This document shows, in pieces, positions 1-12,361 of a DNA stretch of 64,000 nucleotides. Every line of letters starts with the position of its first letter. Position 1 is the first letter of the stretch. The translations under genes and the position numbers were made by a program. The notes under the pieces are model-generated. The model saw only the letters and a list, made by a program, of their open reading frames with translations, searched no databases and was not told where the DNA came from. Source of the stretch: Theodoxus fluviatilis. Lineage: Eukaryota; Mollusca; Gastropoda; Cycloneritida; Neritidae. The stretch covers positions 52,236 to 116,235 of the forward strand of contig JAWQFJ010001213.1 of the NCBI GenBank assembly GCA_034096865.1. The letters are read 5' to 3'.

Positions 1-54
1 TGTTCTCAGTGTTCGCTCCAGTTTAAGCCATGTTTCTCATGCACGGTTACAAAA

Positions 55-1500
55 AGGCAGACACACAGGAAGGCAGACACACAGGAAGGCAGACACACAG
101 GAAGGCAGACACACAGGAAGGCAGGCAGACAGGAAGGCAATCAAACAGGAAGACAGGCAGACAGGAAGGCAGACAGACAGGAAGGCAGGCAGACAGGAAG
201 GCATGCAGACAGGAAGGCAGACAGACAGGAAGACAGCAAACAGGAAAGCAGGCAGACAGGAAGACAGCAGACAGGAAGGCAGACAGGCATGAAGGCAGAC
301 AGATAGGTAGGCAGACAGACAGGAAGGCATGCAGACAAAAAGGCAAACTGACAGGAAAGCAGACAGGAAGGCAGACGTACAGGAAGACAGCAAACAGGAA
401 AGCAGGCAGACAGGAAGACAGCAGACAGGAATGCAGACAGACAGGAAGGCAGGCAGACAGGAAGGCAGGCAGACAGGAAGGCAGAATGTCAGGAAGGCAG
501 ACATACAGGAAGACAGCAAACAGGAAAGCAAGCAAGCAGGAAAGCAAGCAAACAGGAAAGCAGGCAGACAGGAAGGCAGACATACAGGAAGACAGCAGAC
601 AGGAAGACAGCAGACAGGAAGGCAGCAGACAGGAAGACAGCAGACAGGAAGGCAGGCAAACAGGAAGGCAATCAAACAGGAAGACAGGCAGACAGAAAGG
701 CAGACAGGCATGAAGGCAGACAGATAGGTAGGCAGACAGACAGGTAGGCAGACAGACAGGAAAGCAGGCAGACAGAAAGGCAGACAGATAGATAGGCAGA
801 CAGATAGGTAGGCAGACAGACAGGAAGGCAGGCAGACAGAAAGGCAAACTGACAGGAAAGCAGACAGGAAGGCAGACATACAGGAAGACAGCAAACAGGA
901 AAGCAGGCAGACAGGAAGACAGCAGACAGGAAGGCAGACAGACAGGAAGGCAGGCAGACAGGAAGGCAGGCAGACAGGAAGGCAGGCAGACAGGAAGGCA
1001 GGCAGACAGAAAGACAGCAAACAGGAAAGCAAGCAAGCTGGAAAGCAAGCAAACAGGAAAGCAGGCAGACAGGAAGACAGCAGACAGGAAGACAGCAGAC
1101 AGGAAGACAGCAGACAGGAAGGCAGACAGACAGGAAGACAGCAGACAGGAAGGCAGACAGACAGGAAGACAGCAAACAGGAAAGCAGGCAGACAGGAAGA
1201 CAGACAGGAAGGCAGAATGTCAGAAAGGCAGGCAGACAGGAAGGCAGACACACAGGAAGGCAGACAGACAGGAAGGCAGACAGACAGACAGACAGGAAGG
1301 CACACAGGCAGGAAGGCAGACAGACAGAAAGGCAGACAGACATGAAGGAAGGCAGGCAGTCAGGACGGCAGACAAACATGAAGGCAGACAGATGGAAAGG
1401 CAGGCAGACAGACAGAAAGGCAAACAGGCAGGAAGGCAGGCAGACAGACATGAAGGCAGGCAGAAACACACAGGAAGGCAGACAGACAGGAAGGCAAGAA
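55..1500. repeat. 12-16 bp minisatellite (CAGACAGGAAGG type)
   Basis: Variants of GCAGACAGGAAG, with 4-base expansions (GCAGACACACAGGAAG, GCAGGCAGACAGGAAG), repeat for about 1.45 kb. Interspersed AAGACAGCAAACAGG units give a loose higher order. One strand is almost free of T, so long open frames of Lys/Arg/Gln (plus) or Cys/Leu/Ser (minus) appear; these are not genes. The array decays into unique sequence after about 1500. Confidence 0.95.
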
Positions 1501-2055
1501 ACACAAAGACATACACTAATAAACAAATTCACAAGGTGGAGAAAAAGAAAGACATCCAGCACACACATATAGATGAACAGATTGATACATAAACCACAGG
1601 CACAGACCAACACAGAGGCACACATGAAGATATGCACCTAAATAGGCCCACTGAAGATGTTACAAGCATATGGCCTTGGCTCAGAAATGGCGTCGAATGG
1701 TACTTTTCGCCGACTCACTGCATTCAAGTGCAGATTTCTCAAAGCAGAATTGCTTAATGTGAACGGAAAGAGAATTTTTACATCCAAGACATGTTAATCT
1801 TTCTGTTTTCACTTTAAATGAATTGCCGTCGTCGCTAGTTTGTTCTCTGCGATGATTTTTTTGCGGAAAATCGGCCGTATTTTTCCGATTTTTACCGGAC
1901 ATTTTCCGATGGGTATCTTCATATCGTTTTTTTGTGCAGTTCCTCTGGCCTAAACACCTCAAAATAAAGTTTGCGGGTTCTAGAAATGTTGACGAATTCC
2001 GTGATTATTTTGCAAACGTAAAATTTTGCGTACGCGCCGCGCATTTGCCGAGAGA
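1501..2055. other. Unassigned AT-rich spacer
   Basis: No coding segment, RNA gene or repeat could be supported here. It separates the minisatellite from the 178 bp satellite. Confidence 0.5.
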
Positions 2056-2059
2056 AAAC

Positions 2060-4250
2060 GAGGCGTAGTTCATAACGAATTGTCGTAAAAGAAACAGTGG
2101 AACTTCTTTTTGTTATTATTAATCCGCCATTATACATCTTTATTATTTTACTCAAAGTTTTTGTTGAGGCTATGTTAGAGTAACATTTGCTGGGTTAAAA
2201 TTTGAGATCAGCGCGATGGTTTCCACAGAACTGGACTACATTGGTGAAAGGTGTGAGTTTGCTGTAAGACAAAAAGTTATGAACTACATTTTGATCGGAT
2301 GGATACTAAATCGGAAATGCGGATGCGACCTCATTCCTTTGTCTTCAACGCGAAAGCATCACAGCGTGGGATTCTGCTTGGAAAAAAAATCGACAATGTC
2401 TGCCTCAGGCGGAGAGAAAGAAAGTAAATGTTTTGCTGTAACTTTGTTGACAGCGTTATGAACTGATTTGCCATAAACATTTGCTTGTATTTCATTTATT
2501 TCTCAAACAGCACTGTTGCTTGTTGTCTTGTTTTGTTTCACAAATGAGTGCACATGGTTTTGGCCGGTTTGGAGCCAATTCAGTTTGCAATCAACGGGTA
2601 AAAAATAAGTTTTTGTTATCGATTTGTCGTAGGGTTATGAACTCAGATTTTCAGAGTACTATTTCACGAAAAGTTGTTGATAAAATCGATAATTTCCTGC
2701 TTTCACCGATAATTTAAAGTAAGGAAGTGATTCGCATGTTTTGTCACTCGATAGCCACGGCAATGTCTCATGTCGATGTAGTTCATAACTTTTCCACAAC
2801 AAAAAATGTGCCTGCCACTTGCGGACCCTAAATCAGCAATTTTTGAAAGCATTATATGTTTAAATTGTGAAAACTAGATGGAATTTTTATTATCCAAAGT
2901 TGATTTTTCATCTTAGTTGATCAGATGAAAATTTTATTGTAGGGTTACTTAAACTGGTGTAGTTCATAACCTTACAGAAAGTTCTTGAAACTTATTGCTG
3001 TGAAGTTATGAACAAAGGCCAAATGTTCCACTATGCCATTGATTGTATTATTTTGTAGGGAAACTTTTAACTTATCTCCAGTTTACAATCTGGAACTAAC
3101 TGTTAATCTTACCTTTAGCGTCAGTTACTTGTGCATATTCATTGCATAACCTTACAGCAGATGTCTGCATTATGATTTGTGTAGAGTTATGAACTAAGGT
3201 CAAAGTTATGCCCTTTATTTTAATGGACATGTTTCTAACTGTGACCTCTTTTTGTGCAAAAATCAGAGCCTCCAACTTCTCTCTGTTGGTCAATTTTTAA
3301 TTTCTTATCACAATTTGGGTTTCCAAACCTCTGTCTGAAAACATTGCGTGTTGTAAGGTTATGAACAATTTCCTTATTTGCCTTACTATATCCTTCCAAA
3401 ATGTGTTTACAACTTCAAAAAGCATTATTTTTGGTCTGTCACTTGGATGAGCTTGTTTCTTAACATTTTAGGGCATTTTAAAGGCATGGCTGTCAATTAT
3501 TTTGAATTATTGGTCATTGGTGCTGTAATGTTATGTACTACTACAATATTTTAGCGATAACTTGTGATTGTTTTAAAGTACATGAAATTCAAAGGCATTG
3601 TTGTTATCCTCATCCAATATGTGTGTTTTGGGTGTATGAATCATGTCTGAGCTATGCAGCATTTAGATACCAGTTCATAAAAACTAAATTTGTCCCGCTG
3701 TAAAGTTATGAACAAATGAGACCAATTAGTGATTTTGAGGTTTGCTGTTGGTGTAGAAATTTGAATTTCCCTAAATGATTGCCACATGATAACACATTTT
3801 GCATTATATGGTGATTAAGTTGATTTGCTCTTTAATGTGGTTTATATTTTAGTTTTTTTACTTTTGGTACACTGTAAAACCTTTTTTTTTACAAAAGTTG
3901 CTACATCATCCTGGTATTCAACAAAATTGCTTGCAGGACCACTCTAAAATCTGCTCCCAGTGTTAGCTGGTTGATGCATTCTAATTAAACATATATTTGA
4001 CTGATAAGACCATGATTTTTAGCTGTTTATAACAAGGGCCACTCTCAATGCTGTAAGGTTATGAACTGCTAGAAAGAGTTTTATTTTCTGCAGCTCGGTT
4101 CAGTCAATTTTCTAGAGTTTTAGTGCAGAGCCTATTACTGTAGCTTGTTTATTGATATCAGCTGAAATTCTGAAGTGATGTGGCCTAAATTCCTTGTTTA
4201 TGATCAATTTAATCATGTGACTTGATGTAAGGGTTATGAACAACGTTTAA
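2060..4250. repeat. Degenerate ~178 bp satellite with conserved GTTATGAAC box
   Basis: The 9-mer GTTATGAAC occurs exactly at 2276, 2455, 2634, 3005, 3186, 3358, 3705, 4058 and 4233, with a near-match at 3530. Its reverse complement lies at 2068, 2781 and 2962, with a near-match around 3146. Same-strand spacings are 179, 179, 371 (2x185), 181, 172, 172, 175, 353 (2x176) and 175; the minus series is spaced 713 (4x178), 181 and about 183. The extended box is GCTGTAAGGTTATGAAC. In several monomers an inverted box lies 33-43 bp before the direct one (2962/3005, 3146/3186, 3672/3705, 4025/4058). Sequence between boxes has largely diverged. No coding exon was recognised. Confidence 0.75.
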
Positions 4251-4465
4251 ATACGTTTTCGTCCACTGTGTGGCCAATAAATGTCCGTTTCGTTTCAAAT
4301 TTGTTGCGTTGGCTTTGTTATCTTTTTCTTTTTCTTCTGCAGTTCACAAAACCTAAAAAGTCAAAACAAAAAAATATGTCCGGTTTTTAGACACCAATTC
4401 TGAGCCATGGCCATATATGCATTAATCCATGCAAACAAACATTCACTCACCCACCACCCCCCGCC

Positions 4466-4808
<343 letters not shown>

Positions 4809-4832
4809 ACACCACAAAGAAGGGAGACTCAC

Positions 4833-5221
4833 TGTAGCTGTTCCACAGTCTTGGTGCGGATGGAGTTCCCTTTGGCAGGCGAATGCGCCCCCTGCCCTGC
4901 ATTGCTGGTGGGGGGGCTGATTCTGGGACTGCGGGGGCTTCTTGGGCTGTTGTCTTGGCGATGGTCAGTGCTAGAGGCTACATTGTTGGTGGAGGAGGGA
5001 GAGGGGCAGAGGTAGGTGGGGGCATTGGAGGTGGTGGGGGAGGTCAAGTGGTTGCTGGCTTCAATGGGGGGCAGTTCCGTCTTGCTTCTGTGGGTGTCAG
5101 AGATGGGGCTGGAGCTGGTGCTGCGTGGGTTGGAATTCTGGGAACCACGGTGACTGGGCGTCAGGTTCTGGAAAAAGCTGGTGATGGTCTGTAGTCGGCC
5201 GCCTGACTTGTTGGCCCCATC
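4833..5221 (-). CDS. Coding exon 2 of unrecognised zinc-ribbon protein gene (Ser/Pro-rich)
   Basis: I do not recognise the protein. On the minus strand the exon opens after a TTGCAG acceptor (5222-5224) and closes at a GTGAGT donor (4832-4827), giving 389 nt. Read in phase 0 from the donor of the exon at 7309-7518 it is open throughout, which supports joining the two. The encoded segment starts with a basic/Gly stretch, then LQTITSFFQNL, which resembles a PCNA-interacting (PIP) box but lacks the canonical leading Gln. It continues as about 100 residues rich in Ser, Thr, Pro and Asn, with SPRSPRSPR-type motifs that would suit proline-directed kinases and suggest disorder. It ends in phase 2, so at least one further exon lies below 4827, beyond the CA repeat. 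Exon reality is supported by splice sites and composition, not homology. Confidence 0.6.
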
Positions 5222-5313
5222 CTGCAACATAGACCCAGCTCCCATGGAGTGACCTTTCAAACACATCAGCATTATCATGATTATGACAAGAGAGTATTAC
5301 CCAATTCACCATT

Positions 5314-5634
5314 ATTTTCCATTGATGTACTTGTAGAGAAAGAGAATTGGAGATATAAATCTCTGTAGCTATTACTATCTGATCACTATTCTTGAATATT
5401 TCACTTTGTTGTAGATTTTTGAATATTTCACTTAGATGTTGTTTTCTTTGCCCTTTCAGTTTCAGTGCTGAAACAAAATAATCGTTTCATTCCTGCATTC
5501 ATATCTCTATGATTGCACCTGAAACAACCACTGCGCTAATTGGAGGAAAAAACCAGACAGACTTTTTGCTCTGTGCATGTGCAAAAACTAACACCGGGCA
5601 AGAGAGTTATGCTCCCTAAATTAGCACAAAGCAC

Positions 5635-5635
<1 letters not shown>
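5314..5635. other. Intron sequence, nothing further seen
   Basis: AT-rich sequence inside the large minus-strand intron between the exons at 7309-7518 and 4833-5221. No element boundaries were visible. Confidence 0.5.
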
Positions 5636-5728
<93 letters not shown>

Positions 5729-5776
5729 ATAAACACACATGCAAAAACACACACACACACATACAAACACACAGAG
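5636..5776. repeat. (CT)n-(CA)n compound microsatellite
   Basis: About 60 bases of CT dinucleotide pass directly into CA dinucleotide with minor interruptions. It is intronic to the minus-strand zinc-ribbon gene. Confidence 0.97.
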
Positions 5777-6016
5777 GCAGCATGATAGTCATCATTTCCT
5801 ATTTTAAAAAGTAATGGTGCCAGAGAAGAAACTGCAGCAACAAGGGAAGACTACTTGGCCCTCAGTGACAGACTTGAGAGGCATTACCAGGCACTTATTC
5901 AAGGAGTTCATCAACAATCTCTCTGATATATGCCTCTGGAAAAAAAAAAGAAAGAAAAAAAAATCTTAGACCAAAGTATGCCAAAGACCAGTAAATGGAC
6001 TTTGAACAAGCGGACA

Positions 6017-6019
<3 letters not shown>

Positions 6020-6071
<52 letters not shown>

Positions 6072-6106
6072 ACATACACACATACACACACACACACACA
6101 CACATC
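6020..6106. repeat. (CA)n microsatellite with C-rich tail
   Basis: A CA array with a few CATA interruptions is followed by CCCCAC-type runs to about 6145 and an A-rich stretch. It is intronic. Confidence 0.96.
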
Positions 6107-6179
6107 CCCACCCCCCTCCCCACCCCCTTCCCCACCCCCCAAAAAAACGAAAAAAGAAAAAAAGATTTATGTCTGCCAT

Positions 6180-7070
6180 GCAGCCATCCCTGTGCCCTTA
6201 TACACAGCAGCCTAATTGAACATGAATTTGCAAAGGGGCTACCTCATTCCAAATACCGTGAGTCATATATCCAGCCATGAAACATAGCACAATTCTTGGT
6301 TCAGTTCTTTGTTACAGTCATACTGGGATGGGTTTGAAGTAGGCTAATTCTGAATTGGGGAAACAGATAAAGTGAGTAAAATTATTCCATTGTGAAAAAA
6401 ATCTTGAAAAAATAAAAAATAAAACTAGTGATACTGATAGTGCCTAACTTATGAATTAAGATTTCCTCATTTCCTATGATGTGTAATACTTTAGTAGAAA
6501 AAGATCATTTCTGCATATGAATGATGTAAATGACATTCTCTTCAGTCTTCTGCACTGATATTAACTAGAATAAGCTCTGTATTATAGGAGCTAGAATGAG
6601 AGACATTTGCTCAGATATAATGTTATCTAATGCCAACATTAATTACATCAAGGGAAAACCTTTTTGTATCACAGACAGTTAGCTTTTTCTTCCTCTTCCA
6701 CAAAACAGCGATGTCTGTCCTTCCCCTGCCTTCCAACCAAAGGATGACTTCATGTCTGGGAGGTGGAACATTCAAGTTCGTTTCAAAGTATAGGCCTATC
6801 ATTTGAATCATGTACTGAATAGGTCTTTGTAGTAACTTTATCTCATTTTACTCCGCCTTAGTCTTGTTTATTCCCAACCTGTTTGCCTGCACTGGTCGAT
6901 CATCTTTTCTTATTGAGAAGATAAGAGAGGATGTGCAGACCTGAGAAAAGCTGGAGCAAGATCGAAGGAAAGGGAGAATCGATTCTCAACTGCATGCTAG
7001 AATTTGTCTCATACTTTCATAGGAAAGAAAAAATTGCCTGTGGTGAGGAAGGAGGAAGGTACTGGGGGTG
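6180..7070. other. Intron sequence without recognised features
   Basis: AT-rich sequence between the two exons of the minus-strand zinc-ribbon gene. Short open frames here have no coding character. A G-run lies at about 7070-7088. Confidence 0.5.
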
Positions 7071-7308
7071 GGGGGGGGGGGGGGGGGAGGGTGGGGTGGG
7101 GATTCCTCCTTCTTGGAGCCAGTGTAGGCTGTCCCAAAGATGGACCACAACGCAAGTGCACACTAGATCGAACAGAAGATACCACCTCTGCAGTCTGCAG
7201 ACAGTGCAGTGACCGACAGGCATCTGATCCCGACGCCGCCAGAGAAGTGCGATGGTGAGTGACATCACAACACAGAAAGAATTCAGCAAAACACAGTCAG
7301 GCACTCAC

Positions 7309-7518
7309 TGGAGTATCTTTGAAGTTCGAATGACCTCGGTCAGCCTGATCGCGCCGTAGTCGTCGATGAGCTGGCGGGTGGGTCGCTGTCTGCAGATCGT
7401 AGAAATTGCCGCAGTTAGGGCATATCGTCCGCTTCGTTCCGAGTGCCTGCGCAACTGTGCTCTCGCAGGTCGGACATGTTACAGTGTCAGATGCTTCGTC
7501 CGACGGTCCGGTCGCCAT
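7309..7518 (-). CDS. First coding exon of unrecognised zinc-ribbon protein
   Basis: Seventy codons run from ATG at 7518 to a GTGAGT donor at 7308-7303, ending in phase 0. The predicted N-terminus has two CxxC knuckles, CPTC at residues 15-18 and CPNC at 33-36. This is a treble-clef or zinc-ribbon-like pair and probably binds one zinc. A basic stretch (HRRLRRDQ) follows. An in-frame ATG six codons upstream (7536) is an alternative start; the 7518 ATG has G at +4. The exon sits in a CpG-rich stretch next to promoter-like sites at 7618-7653, as expected for the 5' end of a broadly expressed gene. The next exon in phase is 4833-5221, giving zinc ribbon, then a PIP-like motif, then a disordered Ser/Pro region. 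I could not name the family. Confidence 0.65.
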
Positions 7519-7617
7519 AGGCAAAGTAGACAACATTGGCCTTGGCGAAACAAGGGAAACCTACACCGCCTTCATTCCTGTCAAAAGACACGACGAGTAC
7601 TGCCTGTGTTGTCACTA

Positions 7618-7653
7618 GCCGCCATTTTGAAACGCGGGCCGCCTATGACGTCA
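7618..7653 (-). promoter_or_regulatory. CpG-rich promoter: YY1-like initiator and CRE
   Basis: Minus-strand CAAAATGGCGGC (7618-7629) matches the YY1 consensus that often sits just downstream of a start site. A perfect palindromic CRE, TGACGTCA, lies at 7646-7653. Both are 100-135 bp upstream of the ATG at 7518. The ATG within the YY1 site would open a 14-codon upstream frame ending before the main start, a possible uORF if transcription starts above it. The start site itself is inferred. Confidence 0.5.
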
Positions 7654-7944
7654 CGACGAAGCTAACGCCGCATCATCGATTAGTGTACGCTTTCCCATGA
7701 CAACCGATGAACCGGATGCAGACCTTTCTGCCATCCAGTTCTGCAGCGGCAAAGAGATGTTTTTCCTCGCTGCCATGTAGGCGGCTTCCTGGCTCTATAA
7801 TCCTCTTGTGTACGTTGAGCAAGTTGATGCGGCCTGTTTAGATGTTGTTTTTAAATCGTAGTGGAGAAACTCTTACGCCTGTGCAAAATAAGAGACCTGC
7901 CAGCTGACTGAAATTATATCAGAGTGATCTGGACGAAATGTGTG

Positions 7945-7975
7945 TGTGAGTGTGTGTGTGTGCGCGCGCGCGTGT

Positions 7976-8021
<46 letters not shown>

Positions 8022-8031
8022 GTTAGAGAGC

Positions 8032-8114
<83 letters not shown>
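7945..8114. repeat. (GT)n followed by (GA)n microsatellite
   Basis: GT/GC dinucleotides run to about 8018, a short unique spacer follows, then a pure GA run to 8114. Confidence 0.97.
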
Positions 8115-8118
<4 letters not shown>

Positions 8119-8135
8119 TCATCGTTCGAAGACTG

Positions 8136-8185
8136 TCTGACTGACTGACTGACTGACTGACCGACTGACTGACTGACTGACTGTA
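8136..8185. repeat. (GACT)n microsatellite
   Basis: About 12 copies of CTGA/GACT with one substitution (ACCG). It is followed to about 8410 by loosely repeated GATGGATG/GATCGG tetranucleotides. Confidence 0.9.
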
Positions 8186-8689
8186 CTACATGTATAGCTG
8201 ATTGGTTGGGTGCTTGAGTGGTTGGTCTGTGTTTGGGTTGATGCATTGATCAACATCATGGAAGGAAAAGTGGATCGAAGGATCGGTAGATGGATGAATG
8301 ATGGACAGGTTAATGGAAACAAATGGATAGATGGATGAATAGAAGAACGGGAAAATTGATGGATCTGGATGGGTGGACAGATAAAGGAATTGAATGGTCG
8401 ATTGACTCGTTGGCAGGTTGATCAACTTTGTATGCATCGTGTACTGAATGCATGGTTCATATACACCTGCTCAGCTTTTGCTAAGGATAAGAAACTCAAA
8501 CACTGATTAAAATTAAAAAAATTCTGAAGATCTACAAAATTGTAATAACATATTAAAAAACACTAACACTGAAAGTTCTCACAGTCAGTGGAATGAAAAT
8601 GTCATTGCACCGCTCTGGCAAGACACAACATTTTCACCCAATGAAGAGATTTTGCCAACTTTTCTTTTTACGGGTGAAAATAAACAAAA

Positions 8690-9310
8690 CTTGCTCAGTC
8701 AAGTCTGCGATCCTCTGACACAGCCTGGCAGCGCCGTCTCGCGCTGCGGATGAGCCTCCAGCGCCTCCTGTTTCAAAGCATTCCACTTCTGCTTGAGGGC
8801 GTCCTGGACCTCCAAGACTGCGGCTGGTGAGGACGCCTTGCAATCGCCCCCTGGAGCTGGGGAGCTGGCGGGCCAATCCATATGCACCAGGGTTTCTCAC
8901 TCCATGTAGTCGGTAATGATCCTGGCACGGTGTGGTGAAGCATTGTCATCCATGAGGATGAAGTCGTCACCGACAAAACCAGCTTGAGGCCTGACGTAGA
9001 CATGAAGGATTTCATCCCCGTAGGCCTACCTGACTGCGGTCATAGAGCCTTGTCGGAGGACATACGGGTCAGTCTTGCCTTGCATGCCGAGCCTCCCCAG
9101 ATCATCACTGACTTTCCTCCCGCAGCGGTTGTGATACCTTATGCAGGCGTCTTGGTATCGTTCCCATGGCCGTCGCCAGACTGTGGCATGGCCATCCAAG
9201 AAGTCTAGACAAACCTCGACTCGTCTGTGAACAGCATAGGTGTCCAGTCATGGACTTTCCGGCTCAGATCGTCTTGGGCCCACGCAAGTCGTCGTTGTCG
9301 CTGACTTTGT
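8690..9310 (-). pseudogene. Tc1/mariner-type transposase, decayed
   Basis: Conceptual minus-strand reading across several frames recovers the order typical of Tc1-like DDE transposases. RRLAWAQDDL lies near 9300-9273 and LFTDESRF, with the first catalytic Asp, near 9235-9212. WRRPWERY follows near 9180, FILMDDNASPHRAR with the second Asp near 8975-8935, and MDWPASSP near 8880. In the last motif the usual DLNPIE acidic residue has been lost. Stops and frameshifts break the frame at several points, so no functional enzyme is encoded. The tail resembles the usual EVQDALKQKWNAL helix. Terminal inverted repeats were not found, so the outer limits are approximate. Tc1/mariner elements normally insert at TA. 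Confidence 0.8.
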
Positions 9311-9464
9311 TTTCCAAAACAACCTCGGCACTTGCAACAAGGGCTAATGGGGCTTTCCTATGAGTTTGTTCATCTCGGTGATGGAGATGACTGCTACTGT
9401 TGTGAAGGTGCTGGAATGTACGGGCTAGGATGTCGTAATGGTTTCCGACATTTACGTACCACCT

Positions 9465-10000
<536 letters not shown>

Positions 10001-10004
10001 GGAG

Positions 10005-10660
10005 ATAAACGTGAGGTAGTAGGTCTGCAGCGGCCATGACTTCCGGAGTTACTTTGTGCCGGGGGGTACTTTTGGCCGCTACAAGGCCTACACAAACTGA
10101 CGCTTGCGGTCACTGATCAAAAGTCTGTCGGTCCATGATTCTCGAAGATGTACTTAAATTTAAAAGGGACTTTACCAATTAAACTGAAAGTCATACAAGA
10201 CGACATCTGTAGGCCTACTTTTATCGTCCAGCTCTAGAACACCTCTTTGTTGCAAGCAAACATTTACAGCAGCGCACTTTGCCAATACACTGAGTCATAC
10301 GTACGCAAGCAAGAGATGCCACTGATTGACAGCTGTGCTAAACTGTGACACACACTTAGGTTTGATAATGAAAAATAACTTACCAAACAATATCATCCTC
10401 TTTGTGAAGCAACACGCCTGTTATTGTAAGTTTCCGGGCCCACTTCCGGCATGGCCCATCGTGCATCGAGATTGATTTAGCTCTGTCAGAACTGTGGACA
10501 GTGGAGAGAGCTTCGAGAGTAAATAAACGAATTGTTATGACCACAAGATTTTTCCTGTCCATCAGATGTGAGCGTGAGCAATTTGTTAATATTGTCCCCA
10601 TAGTATATTGTCCATTTACATTCTATTGTTTGAGTTATATGAGCTCGTAAGTTTCATTGT
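10005..10660. other. Unassigned sequence
   Basis: No coding exon or repeat family could be assigned. Confidence 0.4.
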
Positions 10661-10671
10661 CATGTATGTCC

Positions 10672-10717
10672 TCGTCGTCGTCGTAGTCATCGTCGTCGTC
10701 GTCGTCGTCGTCATCAT

Positions 10718-10749
<32 letters not shown>

Positions 10750-10752
10750 GCA
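10672..10752. repeat. (CGT/CAT)n-(CAG)n trinucleotide repeat
   Basis: CGT and CAT triplets run into eight CAG/AGC triplets. No exon context was found. A related imperfect CGT/CAT repeat lies at 11673-11740. Confidence 0.93.
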
Positions 10753-10924
10753 TGATCAAAAGAGTGAGTCTGGAGGGACGTCGACATCACCACCCATGAA
10801 GATGATGCTTTCTACACTGATAAACGTTCAAAAACCTTGCAAGCTTTAGGTTGGCTTCTAATGCTCTCTGACACTGTGGCCTATGGATCCCCAGTGTCCT
10901 CAGCGAACAGCAGTGAAGGACTGA

Positions 10925-11030
10925 TCAAATGGCCCAGAGATCAGGGGGTAAAGTGTGAAGCGGTTTGAGATCCAGACATGGGTGATGAGTCGCTGTATAA
11001 AACCATAACTTTACCTTTTTTAACCTTTAA
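10925..11030 (+). mobile_element. 3' part of tRNA-derived SINE
   Basis: The segment with AGATCAGGGGGTAAAGTGTG, then GCGGTTTGAGATCC, then AGTCGCTGTATAAAACC and a poly-pyrimidine end (ACTTTACCTTTTTT) matches the 3' end of the full SINE at 47612-48020. The tRNA-like head is absent, so this copy is 5'-truncated. Confidence 0.75.
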
Positions 11031-11039
11031 GTCCATCTA

Positions 11040-12345
11040 GAGTACCTCACGTTTGCCATTGTGTTGTTAGACGTGAGATTCGACCGTCAGGCCTCGTGAG
11101 GAGATGGACAAAACACTTCTCTCCCGGTGTAAACACACATTCCTGGTGTTTTGCCGTTGCACTCAGCTCCACGCTTCGATCTCGGCGGAGGACCTCAGGT
11201 TGAGCAGCGATGGAGACGACCTGTCTTGGTGGAGGGTGTGGAAAAGGCCGCCATTGTTGATAAGGTTGTTGACCTCAACTCTCTGCATGGACGTCTCCAT
11301 GAAGGTGTCTCCAGTCCGCACTGAAACTCAGGACAGATTTGATCATCCGGTCCCCGGAGTCACGCCAAATCAATGTCTCTAAAGGATTGCCATTGACGAT
11401 GACGTGACAACTAGGCGTACAGGCCAAGGCGCTTGAGACATCTGCATGATCGGCAGATCTGGCACATCGCCTGTCTGCAATAAAGCCTGTGGGTACTCCC
11501 TGTGGATGGGGGAAAACTTGACCCACCATGTCTCCTCGAGAGATTTCTAAAATGCCAAATGACAAGGGACATCAGGATTTAACTTTTTCTTGCATTAGCC
11601 GGCTCTAGTAATCTTGGTGCAGAATGGTCTAACATAGCTTGTAAAGCTGCTGGGCCGTACAACTTCATTCAGTCGTCATCATCATCGTCGTAGTCGTCAT
11701 TATCATCGTTGTCGTCGTCGTCCTTGTCTTCGTCGCCGTGGTGTGAATTTTGGGAAAGACGTTTGAGTCCGGGCAGCTTGCGTCTGGCTGTTGCAGTCTT
11801 TGACTGGTTTGTCAAGATTCGTATGGAACTCTACATGCAAATCATGATAATTCAACCAAGTAAATTCAAAATATAGTTGTCTCTGAATATTCCGACTTGA
11901 ATATACCGCGAGGCATATTCAACGAAAAAGAACGAGAAAGTACAACGGTTAGTTGAGATTCCCATCTTCGCACTTCGTAGTGTTTGTCTATGCTTGTAAT
12001 CCAGAGGTTGAATTTGAAGGTTACTGTCCAACTCTGACATTATTTATTCTGACGACGATGCATATGTCTCAAACGTTCCTCGTAACAGAACAGCGCTGGG
12101 CCGCCTCGCTGAGACGCAGAGAGAAGAGGTACTTAAAAGAGTGAGGCTGGAGGAAGGAGAATGGAGAGGAGAAGACTGAAGGAGGCTGGAGGAATGGATA
12201 CTGAAGGAGGTCAGCAGATAGATGGTCGATGAGACTCGATAGGTTTCTACCTAGAGACGGGTGGAGGCCACATCTCACAATCGATGCCTGCCTCCTCACA
12301 CAACAGCGGTAACGAGAACGCCTTTTCTCAGCAGGCAGTTCCAGG
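11040..12345. other. Unassigned sequence
   Basis: Contains a CGT/CAT triplet run (11673-11740) and several open frames of under 100 codons without convincing domain or splice support. A purine-rich stretch (12120-12210) precedes the 13 bp minisatellite. Confidence 0.4.
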
Positions 12346-12361
12346 TAAGTGTTTACTCTGA

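Noticed and set aside
37..1305. Long minus-strand frame of 422 codons, and similar ones on the plus strand
   Set aside because: It is translation of the CAGACAGGAAGG minisatellite. Composition is only Cys/Leu/Ser/Pro or Lys/Arg/Gln and all frames are open.
8634..8900. Minus-strand frame of 88 codons starting MRNPGAYGLARQLPSS
   Set aside because: Out-of-frame shadow of the Tc1/mariner transposase remnant.
11275..11565. Minus-strand frame of 96 codons
   Set aside because: Open but no domain, splice or repeat evidence. Not convincing enough to annotate as a gene.
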